A stretch of DNA of 24,488 nucleotides from JARIHD01 sp041743655 (GTDB taxonomy: Bacteria > Patescibacteriota > Saccharimonadia > Saccharimonadales > UBA4665): contig JBGTMJ010000016.1 of the NCBI GenBank assembly GCA_041743655.1, positions 1 through 24,488 of the forward strand, given 5' to 3'. How positions within the stretch are numbered: position 1 is the first letter of the stretch; every line of letters begins with the position of its first letter. The position numbers and the translations under genes were made by a program. Of the stretch, positions 14,373 to 22,104 are shown in pieces. Under the pieces are notes generated by a model. The model saw only the letters and a program-made list of their open reading frames with translations, made no database searches and was not told where the DNA came from.

Positions 14373-17300
14373 ATGGCACGTCTACCAATACCCGGCAGTG
14401 ATACTGGCACATGGGGTGGGGTTCTTAATACCTACCTTGAGGTTAGTCATACTGCGGACGGTTCCCTCAAAGGGGGTATTGGCACCCCCGTCAGCATCTC
14501 CTACACGTTCTCAACGACGACGACTGATGCAGACCCAGGCAACGGTTTCCTGCGATTAGACCAAGGGACTCAGAATACAGCGACGGTTATTCGTGCCGAC
14601 TTGCTGAGTAATGACACGACAGACTGGTCAGCAGTACTAGGAACTTTTGCAGATTCGACGAACACGGTGAAGGGTCATATCCGGTTGTACAAGACCACCG
14701 ACGCAACAAAATGGTTGTTGTTTTCCATGTCTGCTGTTGCGTCGCCATCGGGTTACAAGAATATTACCGTGGCTAATGTTGGTTCAAGTTCGGCTTCGCC
14801 GTTTGCCAACAACGATCCTATTGCCCTGACCTTTCAGCGGTCCGGGGATATCGGGGTTACCGGCGTAACGGGGGTTACCGGAGCTACGGGACCAACAGGC
14901 GTTACGGGTGCAACTGGCCGTGACGCAGGTTTGAAGTTTACCTACTCGAACGATACAGCTAGCAGTGATCCTACCAGTGGTAAGATTAAGTTCGACTCAA
15001 CCACCCTTGCCTCAATCACTGCTTTGCGTATTAGTGAAACGGATGGCGATAGCAATGGGATAGGCGCTTTAATTCAGACCTGGGATGATTCAACCACGAC
15101 GACAGCTCGGACTACCATCACCATGGTCAAAGATGGTGCACCTGGCAATATCTTGGTCTTGCAAATAGCTAGTGCGATTACAGATAACGGCACTTGGGAT
15201 AGCAGTACAGTTACGTACGTTACTTCGTCTGGTTCTTTCGCTAACAATGATGTCGTTAAGATATTCTTTGCGCGCACTGGAGACATTGGGGCCACTGGGG
15301 CACCGGGACCAACCGGGGCTACCGGGCCTACGGGGGTGACAGGAGCAACGGGGGTGACAGGGGTTACTGGTGTAACTGGGCCGATCGGGGTGACGGGGCC
15401 TCAAGGTGTATTCGGTGGCGACAGCTTTGAATATCTCTATAGCACGACAACGACCGATACAGACCCCGGTGCTGGAACCTTGCGTCTCAATCATGCGACT
15501 TTTGGCAGCATCACCCAGATATATATCGATGATACAGACGTCAGCGCAGCTGATATCCAAGTCTGGTTAGCGCTACTGGACGACAGCACCAGTACGGTCA
15601 AAGGAACTGTCAAGCTGCTTAAAAAGAGCAGCAGCAATATCTTCCGTGTCTTTCAGATCACCGCCATAACTGAAGCGACAGGATACTGGAAACTCACGGT
15701 TACGCCCATTGTCACCAACGGCAGTCTGTCTGATACTGATCCGGTGGTCATCACCTTCGCCCGGACAGGTGACATAGGTGTCACGGGCCCTGCTGGTGTC
15801 ACCGGAGCGACGGGTCCAACTGGAGTCACGGGCGCAACAGGGCCTACCGGTCCGACGGGTGTTACCGGAGCCACCGGACCTACGGGCGTAACGGGCGCAG
15901 CTGGAAGAGACGCGGGTCTCAAATATACTTATTTAACTGATACGGCTAACAATGATCCTGGTAGTGGTAAGATCAAATTTGACTCGGCGACCCTCGCTTC
16001 GATCACGAGCATGCGCATTAGCGAGACGGATGGTGACAGCAATGGGATAGGCGCTTTAATTCAGACCTGGGATGATTCTACAACGACTGCTGTCCGTACA
16101 ACAGTAACCATCGTTAAGGATGGCGCTCCGGGGAACATTCTGGTCTTTCAGGTAGCCGGAGCAATTGCGGATAACGGCGCCTGGGACAGCTCCACAATTA
16201 CGTACGTTACTTCGTCTGGTTCTTTCGCTAACAATGATGTCGTTAAGATATTCTTTGCGCGCACTGGAGACATTGGAGCCACTGGACCTACTGGGCCAAC
16301 GGGAGCAACAGGGCCCACCGGAGTTACTGGTGTAGCGGGGGTCACTGGTGTGACTGGAGCAAGAGGTTGGACTGGTGGCTTTACCGCCTCGTATCTGTTC
16401 AGCACTACAACGACAAGTCCGCCCAGTTCAGGAGAGTTGAGGTTGAATAATGCCAGTCCGGCAAGCACAACGGAAATATATGTTCATGAAACAGATCGTA
16501 ATTCTCAAAGTGTGGTTGGTTTTCTTAATCAGGTAGCTGCGGGTGATCAATTGAACGTCATTAGAGAATCCGACAGTGCATACTTCGCAATGTATACCGT
16601 CAGCTCAATTGCTGACAATGGGACGGATAGAACAATAACGGTAACCGCTGTAGCAAATGGCAGCTCTATTCCCGACGCCTCACAAGTTGTACTATCCCTT
16701 ACCAAAAAAGGAGCTGTAGGTGCCACTGGGCCCACGGGACCAACTGGGGCTACCGGTCCGACTGGTGTCACAGGTGCAACGGGACCGACAGGGGTTACGG
16801 GAGCTACTGGCCGTGACGCAGGTTTGAAGTATACCTATTCAACAGATACAGCAAACAGTGATCCTACCAGTGGTAAGATTAAGTTTGACTCAGCTACCCT
16901 CGCTTCGATCACTGCCTTGCGTGTTAGCGAGACTGACGGAGATAGCAATGGCATCGCAGCTTTGATCCAAACCTGGGATGACTCCACAACAACGGCAATC
17001 CGGACGACCATCACCATGGTCAAAGATGGTGCACCTGGCAATCTGCTGGTTCTGCAAGTCGCCGGTGTTATCACGGATAATGGCGCCTGGGACAGCTGTA
17101 CAGTTACGTATGTTACTTCGGCTGGTTCATTTGCAAATAACGATGTCGTTAAGATACTCTTTGCGCGCACTGGAGACATTGGTGCTACGGGACCTGTTGG
17201 CGCAACAGGTGCTACCGGGCCAACTGGTGTTACCGGAGCTACGGGACCAACAGGCGCCACTGGGGCTGCGGCTAATTTTGAAGGCGGAGTCGTTATAAAC

Positions 17301-17855
17301 GACGCAGGTGGTAACTTTGACACCCGCATCGAAGGTGATGCTGATGTGAATCTGGTCTTTGTGGATGCATCGGCTGATATGGTAGGCATCGGTCTTAATA
17401 ACCCGAGCGAAAAATTAGAGGTAGTCGGCAATATTCAACTCAACAACGGCTCTATCGCCCTCACTCCTGCTCCAACCAATGATGTTACGGTGTCAGGAAC
17501 AATTATTACGCTGACGGCCGGTGAAGCACTGGCTTTCGGAGACTTTGTCTATGTTAAATCTGATGGGAAAATGGGAAAAGCGGATGCCGACGCTATCGCT
17601 ACCTCAAGCTGTATTGCCATGGCAATTGCAACAATCTCAAACAATGCAGCGGGAAAATTCCTTATGATAGGCATTGCACGAAATGACGCCTGGGCCTGGA
17701 CAGTCGGAGGACTCGTTTACCTTTCGACAACCGCAGGTGCAGCAACCCAGACAGCACCAAGCGGCACTGACGATGTTATCCAGGTGCTTGGCGTAGCTAC
17801 CCATGCAGACCGTTTATACTTCAATCCACAACTCACCCAAGTGGAGCATACCTAA
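14373..17855 (+). CDS. Tail-fibre-like protein with alternating beta-type domains and collagen-like Gly-X-Thr segments
   Basis: The product is 1160 residues and lacks a signal peptide. It opens LPIPGSDTGTWGGVLNTYL, a pattern known from phage tail-fibre proteins. Six related domains of about 115 residues follow, each beginning near STTTTDxDPGxG or its variant and ending near ARTGDIGATG. Each is followed by a collagen-like segment of about 9 to 16 triplets, mostly GVT, GAT or GPT. Approximate domain positions are N 40-158, A1 186-305, B 349-466, A2 515-633, C 670-781 and A3 818-938. The C-terminal region has GIGLNNPSEKLEVVGNIQL near 1010, typical of fibre proteins, then a beta module (GEALAFGDFVYVKSDGKMG). 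Trimerisation is expected for collagen-like fibres. A Shine-Dalgarno GAGGGA precedes ATG 14373. Phage origin versus cellular adhesin is unresolved. Confidence 0.83.
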   Translation: MARLPIPGSDTGTWGGVLNTYLEVSHTADGSLKGGIGTPVSISYTFSTTTTDADPGNGFLRLDQGTQNTATVIRADLLSNDTTDWSAVLGTFADSTNTVKGHIRLYKTTDATKWLLFSMSAVASPSGYKNITVANVGSSSASPFANNDPIALTFQRSGDIGVTGVTGVTGATGPTGVTGATGRDAGLKFTYSNDTASSDPTSGKIKFDSTTLASITALRISETDGDSNGIGALIQTWDDSTTTTARTTITMVKDGAPGNILVLQIASAITDNGTWDSSTVTYVTSSGSFANNDVVKIFFARTGDIGATGAPGPTGATGPTGVTGATGVTGVTGVTGPIGVTGPQGVFGGDSFEYLYSTTTTDTDPGAGTLRLNHATFGSITQIYIDDTDVSAADIQVWLALLDDSTSTVKGTVKLLKKSSSNIFRVFQITAITEATGYWKLTVTPIVTNGSLSDTDPVVITFARTGDIGVTGPAGVTGATGPTGVTGATGPTGPTGVTGATGPTGVTGAAGRDAGLKYTYLTDTANNDPGSGKIKFDSATLASITSMRISETDGDSNGIGALIQTWDDSTTTAVRTTVTIVKDGAPGNILVFQVAGAIADNGAWDSSTITYVTSSGSFANNDVVKIFFARTGDIGATGPTGPTGATGPTGVTGVAGVTGVTGARGWTGGFTASYLFSTTTTSPPSSGELRLNNASPASTTEIYVHETDRNSQSVVGFLNQVAAGDQLNVIRESDSAYFAMYTVSSIADNGTDRTITVTAVANGSSIPDASQVVLSLTKKGAVGATGPTGPTGATGPTGVTGATGPTGVTGATGRDAGLKYTYSTDTANSDPTSGKIKFDSATLASITALRVSETDGDSNGIAALIQTWDDSTTTAIRTTITMVKDGAPGNLLVLQVAGVITDNGAWDSCTVTYVTSAGSFANNDVVKILFARTGDIGATGPVGATGATGPTGVTGATGPTGATGAAANFEGGVVINDAGGNFDTRIEGDADVNLVFVDASADMVGIGLNNPSEKLEVVGNIQLNNGSIALTPAPTNDVTVSGTIITLTAGEALAFGDFVYVKSDGKMGKADADAIATSSCIAMAIATISNNAAGKFLMIGIARNDAWAWTVGGLVYLSTTAGAATQTAPSGTDDVIQVLGVATHADRLYFNPQLTQVEHT
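15051..15091 (+). repeat. 41-base identical block shared by fibre modules A1 and A2
   Basis: The block is identical to 16038-16078 (offset 987), inside paralogous domains that differ at many silent sites elsewhere. Confidence 0.85.
15114..15149 (+). repeat. 36-base identical block shared by fibre modules A1 and A3
   Basis: The block is identical to 17007-17042 (offset 1893), while A2 at the same place differs by several silent changes. Confidence 0.85.
15211..15289 (+). repeat. 79-base direct repeat, copy 1 (end of fibre module A1)
   Basis: It is identical base for base to 16198-16276. It encodes the VTSSGSFANNDVVKIFFARTG part of the domain up to the collagen junction. Confidence 0.9.
16198..16276 (+). 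repeat. 79-base direct repeat, copy 2 (end of fibre module A2)
   Basis: Second copy of 15211-15289, same offset of 987 as the 41-base block. Module A3 (around 17100-17180) carries a diverged version. Confidence 0.9.
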
Positions 17856-17909
17856 GGATATGACACTATCAATGTTACAAACCAGAGCACTTTATTGGGA
17901 GGACTACTG

Positions 17910-17945
17910 ATGATTCATAGACCAGTCGCCACTGCATATTTATAG
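17910..17945 (+). CDS. Possible 11-residue mini-ORF with strong ribosome site
   Basis: ATG 17910 is seven bases after GGGAGG (17897-17902) and reads 11 codons (MIHRPVATAYL) to TAG. It lies in the 117-base gap between the fibre gene and the next gene. It may be a coupling leader, a gene remnant or chance. Confidence 0.25.
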   Translation: MIHRPVATAYL

Positions 17946-17972
17946 TTAACAGATTTTTGAAAGGAGTGAACA

Positions 17973-18398
17973 ATGGCAACAACAACTAATAAATACATGT
18001 CACACCCGCAGGCGACAGTCGGAATATCGCGGGCTTCAACCACCTCGGCGTGGGCGTTTAGTGCCTATACCGAAGTCGTGGCAGCGAGTGCGATTACCAG
18101 CACTTTTTATATAGCCGGGTTGACCTGGGCATGGCATACACCGCTTGCCGTAGTTGATACAACCTACCAGTGGATTATTGAACTGGCGACAGGTGCAGCC
18201 AGCTCAGAGGTTTTAATAATCCAGGTACCGGCTAACGTCAGGAACGACACCGCCGTTGGTTTTGTGCCGTCTAACTTTGTCACCTTCCCGGAGCCAAAAG
18301 AAGTCGCAGCCAACACCAGAATATCGGTGCGGGTAGCATACTCTGGGACTGCCTCCAACACATTGACCGGCATAAAAATCCTGTATCAAATAGCATAA
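17973..18398 (+). CDS. Small beta-rich protein, paralogue of the next gene's N-terminus
   Basis: The 141-residue product is not a named family I recognise. It has no signal peptide. Its second half contains NDTAVGFVPSNFVTFPEP and ANTRISVRVAY, which correspond closely to SDTAVGIYLTTHYEIALPEP and AGTRIAVRVAD in the first 135 residues of the following 790-residue protein. A strong AAAGGAG site lies just upstream of ATG 17973. Given its position behind a tail-fibre-like gene, it could be a small structural or decorating protein of the same assembly. The following gene starts 10 bases downstream, so the two are likely co-translated. Confidence 0.7.
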   Translation: MATTTNKYMSHPQATVGISRASTTSAWAFSAYTEVVAASAITSTFYIAGLTWAWHTPLAVVDTTYQWIIELATGAASSEVLIIQVPANVRNDTAVGFVPSNFVTFPEPKEVAANTRISVRVAYSGTASNTLTGIKILYQIA

Positions 18399-18408
18399 AC
18401 TGTAGATT

Positions 18409-20781
18409 ATGGCATCAAACCAAATTCTCTCATTACCAGGACCATCAGTTGGTTTATCGCCGGCTAGTGCTGCTAGCTCATGGGGATTTGGTTCCTGGGT
18501 AGTAGTCGCCCCGAATACCGGCACTGGTATTGCTATTCATGGCCTTAGCGTCCAATCAACCAATATTCCGACAGCTGACACAACTGTTGAACAACTGTTT
18601 GAAATCGGTATTGGTGCGGGTGGTTCCGAGACTACTCAGATCCAGTTGCCCTATACGTTGCTAAGCGATACGGCCGTGGGTATTTACCTAACCACCCATT
18701 ACGAAATTGCGTTGCCTGAACCTGTATTTCTAGCAGCGGGCACGAGAATCGCTGTCCGTGTCGCAGATTCCCTTGTATCAGCCGTTACCTATCAGGGCGT
18801 CAAAGTAATATACAGGGAGACTGCTGCTCCCACTGTTGCACTCAATACTATCAATGCAATAACTTTTGCTTCGACCACACCGACACTTCAATTTACCGGT
18901 ACGGATCCTGAAAGCCAGGATGTACGGTATAACATACAGCTCAGCTCAGCTACTTTCCCGACGGTTCCTTTCCAAGACGATTTTGATGACAACTTTATTG
19001 ATACTAATTTCTGGGATACTGCGGGTTCGGGTAGCAACGTTGCTGAGACAGGACAAAGGCTAGAGATAACCACAAATGCAGGCGCCGCAGGGGCGTTCTT
19101 CAGCGTAGAGTCGCGCACTACCTATAGCCTTGACGAGACTTCCGTCACTGTTGAGCTGGTATCAGCAGGCAATCAATCATTAGTCTCACTCAATGCCCTG
19201 TTCCTCCTAGAACTTAATACCACCGGCGATAACCAACTCATGATGAGTGTCATTAACAACGTGCTGACTTTCCGGTCAAGGGTCGCAACCGTCAACAGTG
19301 ATACGACAACCACCTACAGTTCAACCAGTCATCGTTGGTTACGTTTTCGAGAGACTGGCGGTACAACTTACTTTGAAACATCGCCTTCAGGGATTGCAGG
19401 GACTTGGACTGTACGAAGGTCATTGGCAAATCCTCACGGCTCACTTAACTATTTAGTGGCGCTCGTTGCCGGTACGTCAGCATCTGAGGGTTCTACCTCA
19501 CTGGTAGTCTTTGATAACCTCAATATAGAACAACCTCTTGTCAGTAGGGTATCTGGCACCGATGCAGGCTTTGTTAATACAGTTAACGGCGGTGATACCG
19601 ATCCTTTTACATCAGGCCAGAAAGTCAATTATACCGTACAGGCTGGGGACGCACTCACCAATGTCAGTACGTACTACTACCGTGCCAGGGCCAAGGATCC
19701 GTCGGGAGGCAATGCATACGGCGTCTGGAGTACAACAAGATCATTCACGTTAGCTGTTCCTCCGACAATTGTTCTTAATACCGCTGATGTGTCAGTGTTT
19801 GGGTCAGCCACCCCGACACTTGAGTTTACCGGTACGGATATTGAAAGCCAGGATGTACGGTATAACGTACAGGTTCATACCCTTTTTTATAGTCAAACTT
19901 TTAGTCAAGGGTCGATTCCTACAGGCTGGACACAATTCGGTAGCGGAACGTGGACTTACGACAGTAGTACTGGTACTCAAAGTACTATTGCCGCTTCTTC
20001 TGCTTCACACAAGGTGATGTTTACGGGAAGTAGCTGCGGCGGAACCCAAGCACGATCGGTAAAGTGTCAATTGAATTTCAATGTATTGGCTACGGGTGGT
20101 GACGAACGCGTTGGTATTACGATTCTTGGAAATAATACGAACAGTAATGGTGTTAACTTGGTCTATAACGGTTTCAATGGACTGCGTTTCCTGGAAGATA
20201 ACATAGCATGGGGACCCAGTGCCGCTTGGGCCCCTGTCGCCGGAGAGACCTGGAACATCCGAGGCATGTATTCGGCTGGTGTATTCTCTGGCAAGGTTTG
20301 GTTGGCCGGGACAAGTGAACCGGCAGCTTGGACAATAACATGGACACTTACCGCTAATGGTGCATACCTTTACTCTGGAATTACAGGCAATGTAGATAGC
20401 CCAACGAATACTTCGCGCGCTTCATATGATAATTTCTTAGTGGAGCCAGCTACCCCATTATTAAATGAAGTTTCTGGCACCGATGCAGGCTTTGTTAATA
20501 CAGTTAACGGCGGTGATACCGATCCTTTTACATCGGGCGAGAAAGTCAGTTTTACCGTACAGGCTGGGGACGCACTCAGTGCCGGAACAACTTACTATTG
20601 GAAAGCCAGTGCAATAGATCCGTCAGGAGGAAACGTTTATAGCGATTGGACCGAAACAAGGTCGTTTACAATTGTCCTTACCCAGATTAAAAAATTCATT
20701 GGGGTAACACAAGCTACCATTAAGAAAGCTACTGGGGTTCCGATTGCAGGTATCAAGAAGCTTGGCGGCGTCACAAATTAG
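18409..20781 (+). CDS. Multidomain fibre/adhesin-like protein with interrupted Fn3-like domains
   Basis: The product is 790 residues without signal peptide or membrane anchor. Residues 1-138 are a paralogue of the preceding small protein. Two Fn3-like units follow (about 140-448 and 450-755). Each begins TPTLxFTGTDxESQDVRYNxQ, breaks off, and resumes about 190 residues later at VSGTDAGFVNTVNGGDTDPF, ending YYYRARAKDPSGG-WSTTRSFT or the like. The inserts differ. The first (about 183-378) has DDFDDNFIDTNFWD, like lectin/LamG-type carbohydrate-binding folds. The second (about 490-684) has FSQGSIPTGWTQFGSGTW. The tail (757-790) carries three IKKxxGV motifs. A role in binding surface sugars is inference. 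No clear ribosome site precedes ATG 18409; coupling to the upstream stop is likely. Confidence 0.75.
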   Translation: MASNQILSLPGPSVGLSPASAASSWGFGSWVVVAPNTGTGIAIHGLSVQSTNIPTADTTVEQLFEIGIGAGGSETTQIQLPYTLLSDTAVGIYLTTHYEIALPEPVFLAAGTRIAVRVADSLVSAVTYQGVKVIYRETAAPTVALNTINAITFASTTPTLQFTGTDPESQDVRYNIQLSSATFPTVPFQDDFDDNFIDTNFWDTAGSGSNVAETGQRLEITTNAGAAGAFFSVESRTTYSLDETSVTVELVSAGNQSLVSLNALFLLELNTTGDNQLMMSVINNVLTFRSRVATVNSDTTTTYSSTSHRWLRFRETGGTTYFETSPSGIAGTWTVRRSLANPHGSLNYLVALVAGTSASEGSTSLVVFDNLNIEQPLVSRVSGTDAGFVNTVNGGDTDPFTSGQKVNYTVQAGDALTNVSTYYYRARAKDPSGGNAYGVWSTTRSFTLAVPPTIVLNTADVSVFGSATPTLEFTGTDIESQDVRYNVQVHTLFYSQTFSQGSIPTGWTQFGSGTWTYDSSTGTQSTIAASSASHKVMFTGSSCGGTQARSVKCQLNFNVLATGGDERVGITILGNNTNSNGVNLVYNGFNGLRFLEDNIAWGPSAAWAPVAGETWNIRGMYSAGVFSGKVWLAGTSEPAAWTITWTLTANGAYLYSGITGNVDSPTNTSRASYDNFLVEPATPLLNEVSGTDAGFVNTVNGGDTDPFTSGEKVSFTVQAGDALSAGTTYYWKASAIDPSGGNVYSDWTETRSFTIVLTQIKKFIGVTQATIKKATGVPIAGIKKLGGVTN
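19552..19613 (+). repeat. 62-base direct repeat, copy 1
   Basis: Identical to 20473-20534 (offset 921). It encodes SGTDAGFVNTVNGGDTDPFT at the point where each Fn3-like unit resumes after its insert. Confidence 0.9.
20473..20534 (+). repeat. 62-base direct repeat, copy 2
   Basis: Second copy of 19552-19613. Flanking sequence diverges at once on the 5' side, where the two inserts are unrelated. Confidence 0.9.
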
Positions 20782-20828
20782 AATTATGTCGTACAATAGT
20801 TATCACCCTACTATAGAAAGATGTTTCA

Positions 20829-21968
20829 ATGCGATTTCACTTACTCAGTCTGGTACATACCCAAACGACTCAAGAGTATGTCCACTGTGCCTACACGACC
20901 AAAGTTGTTAACATGGCCCGTATGCTCAAGTCATTGGGCCATGAGGTGTTTTTGTATGCAAGTGAAGAGAATGACGCACCCTGCGATGAATTGATTACTT
21001 GTATCAAAAAGCAGGAGCAGCGGCAACTTATTGGTATTGAACAGCCGACTGATAACCTGAAGGCAACGTTCGATTCCAACACACCGTATTGGCAATTATT
21101 CAACCGACGCATCATAGCTAATATAGCCAAACGGGCCCAACCTAAAGATTTTATACTGACATTTGCCGGCCTAGCCCATAAGCCTGTAGCAGATGTATTC
21201 CCTGCCCTCATGACTGTTGAGGCTGGGATAGGGTATTCAGGCGTTTTTTCAGCATACAGGGTATTCGAGAGTTACGCCTGGATGCATGTCATGTATGGTG
21301 CAACCCAGGGGTTTGACCAAGACGGGCGGTCATATGACGTAGTAATACCGAACGCTTACAATATTAAAGAGTTCCCTTTTAGCAAAAACAAGGATGATTA
21401 CTTCTTATTTATAGGCCGCCTTATAGACCGAAAAGGTTACCAGATAGCAGTCGATGTTGCCAAGCTACTTGGCAAACGACTCGTTATTGCCGGGCAAGGA
21501 CAACCGCCAAACTATGGTGAATACGTCGGGGTCGTAGGAGTGAAAGAGCGAGGACGTTTGATGAGCCGAGCTAAAGCCGTTTTTGTACCAACTCAGTACG
21601 TCGGTCCTTTTGAAGGTGTGTCAGTGGAAGCAAATTTATGCGGTACTCCTATTATTACAACTGATTGGGGTAGTTTTGCAGAGAATAATATACACGGCGT
21701 CACTGGTTATAGGACAAGAACGCTTGGAGAAGCAATATGGGCTGCCCAGAACGTGGGGCGGCTTGATCCGCGGATCATACGCAACTATGCTGTTGCCAAC
21801 TTCAGCATGAACCGTGTTAAATACCAATACCAGGCATACTTTGAACAACTCATGGAATTATGGGGGCCGGGTTGGACTAGCGGCTGGAACGATGGTATTG
21901 CTAAATACAAACGTTACACGAAGTATCTCCCTATGGATAAGCTCAGGCCGGACACTAGTAATTCCTGA
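20829..21968 (+). CDS. GT4-family glycosyltransferase
   Basis: GT-B fold enzymes of family GT4 move a sugar from a nucleotide donor to sugars, lipids or proteins. The 379 residues have the two-domain pattern. The N-terminal domain holds ARMLKSLGHEVFLYASE at about residues 30-46. The linker VIPNAYNIKEF is at about 172-182. FLFIGRLIDRKGYQIAVDVA follows at about 192-211. The donor-site segment PFEGVSVEANLCGTPIITT lies near 260-280, with its conserved Glu residues. There are no membrane segments, so it should be cytoplasmic. It starts 47 bases after the 790-residue protein on the same strand, probably in one transcript. Its acceptor may be the threonine-rich fibre next door, which is inference; cell-envelope polysaccharide is an alternative. 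Confidence 0.88.
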   Translation: MRFHLLSLVHTQTTQEYVHCAYTTKVVNMARMLKSLGHEVFLYASEENDAPCDELITCIKKQEQRQLIGIEQPTDNLKATFDSNTPYWQLFNRRIIANIAKRAQPKDFILTFAGLAHKPVADVFPALMTVEAGIGYSGVFSAYRVFESYAWMHVMYGATQGFDQDGRSYDVVIPNAYNIKEFPFSKNKDDYFLFIGRLIDRKGYQIAVDVAKLLGKRLVIAGQGQPPNYGEYVGVVGVKERGRLMSRAKAVFVPTQYVGPFEGVSVEANLCGTPIITTDWGSFAENNIHGVTGYRTRTLGEAIWAAQNVGRLDPRIIRNYAVANFSMNRVKYQYQAYFEQLMELWGPGWTSGWNDGIAKYKRYTKYLPMDKLRPDTSNS

Positions 21969-22104
21969 TCAAATCGCAGTAAGAGGACATTCTGTAGATG
22001 GTTGGTGCTCTGACCGAATTATTGTCTTTAATACGTTCTTTTCTAAAGGCAGACCGTAACTGAGCTATCCATTAGGTATCCAGAGAACCGACTTTTGTGT
22101 CCTA
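21969..22104. other. Convergent intergenic gap without recognisable terminator
   Basis: The gap lies between the glycosyltransferase and the DUF916-like gene. I see no clear hairpin with U-run, small gene or repeat in these 136 bases. Confidence 0.5.

Noticed and set aside
14850..17270. Tandem short repeats resembling a CRISPR or minisatellite
   Set aside because: The period is nine bases, coding Gly-X-Thr triplets with variable codons; there are no fixed repeats with unique spacers.
15653..17431. Long minus-strand frames rich in Pro and Val under the collagen-like segments
   Set aside because: They are the mirror of Gly-X-Thr codons; their length comes from the repetitive coding sequence, not from selection.
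14373..21968. A complete prophage
   Set aside because: Only fibre-like genes and a glycosyltransferase are present; no integrase, capsid, portal, terminase or lysis gene, and no attachment-site repeats were seen.
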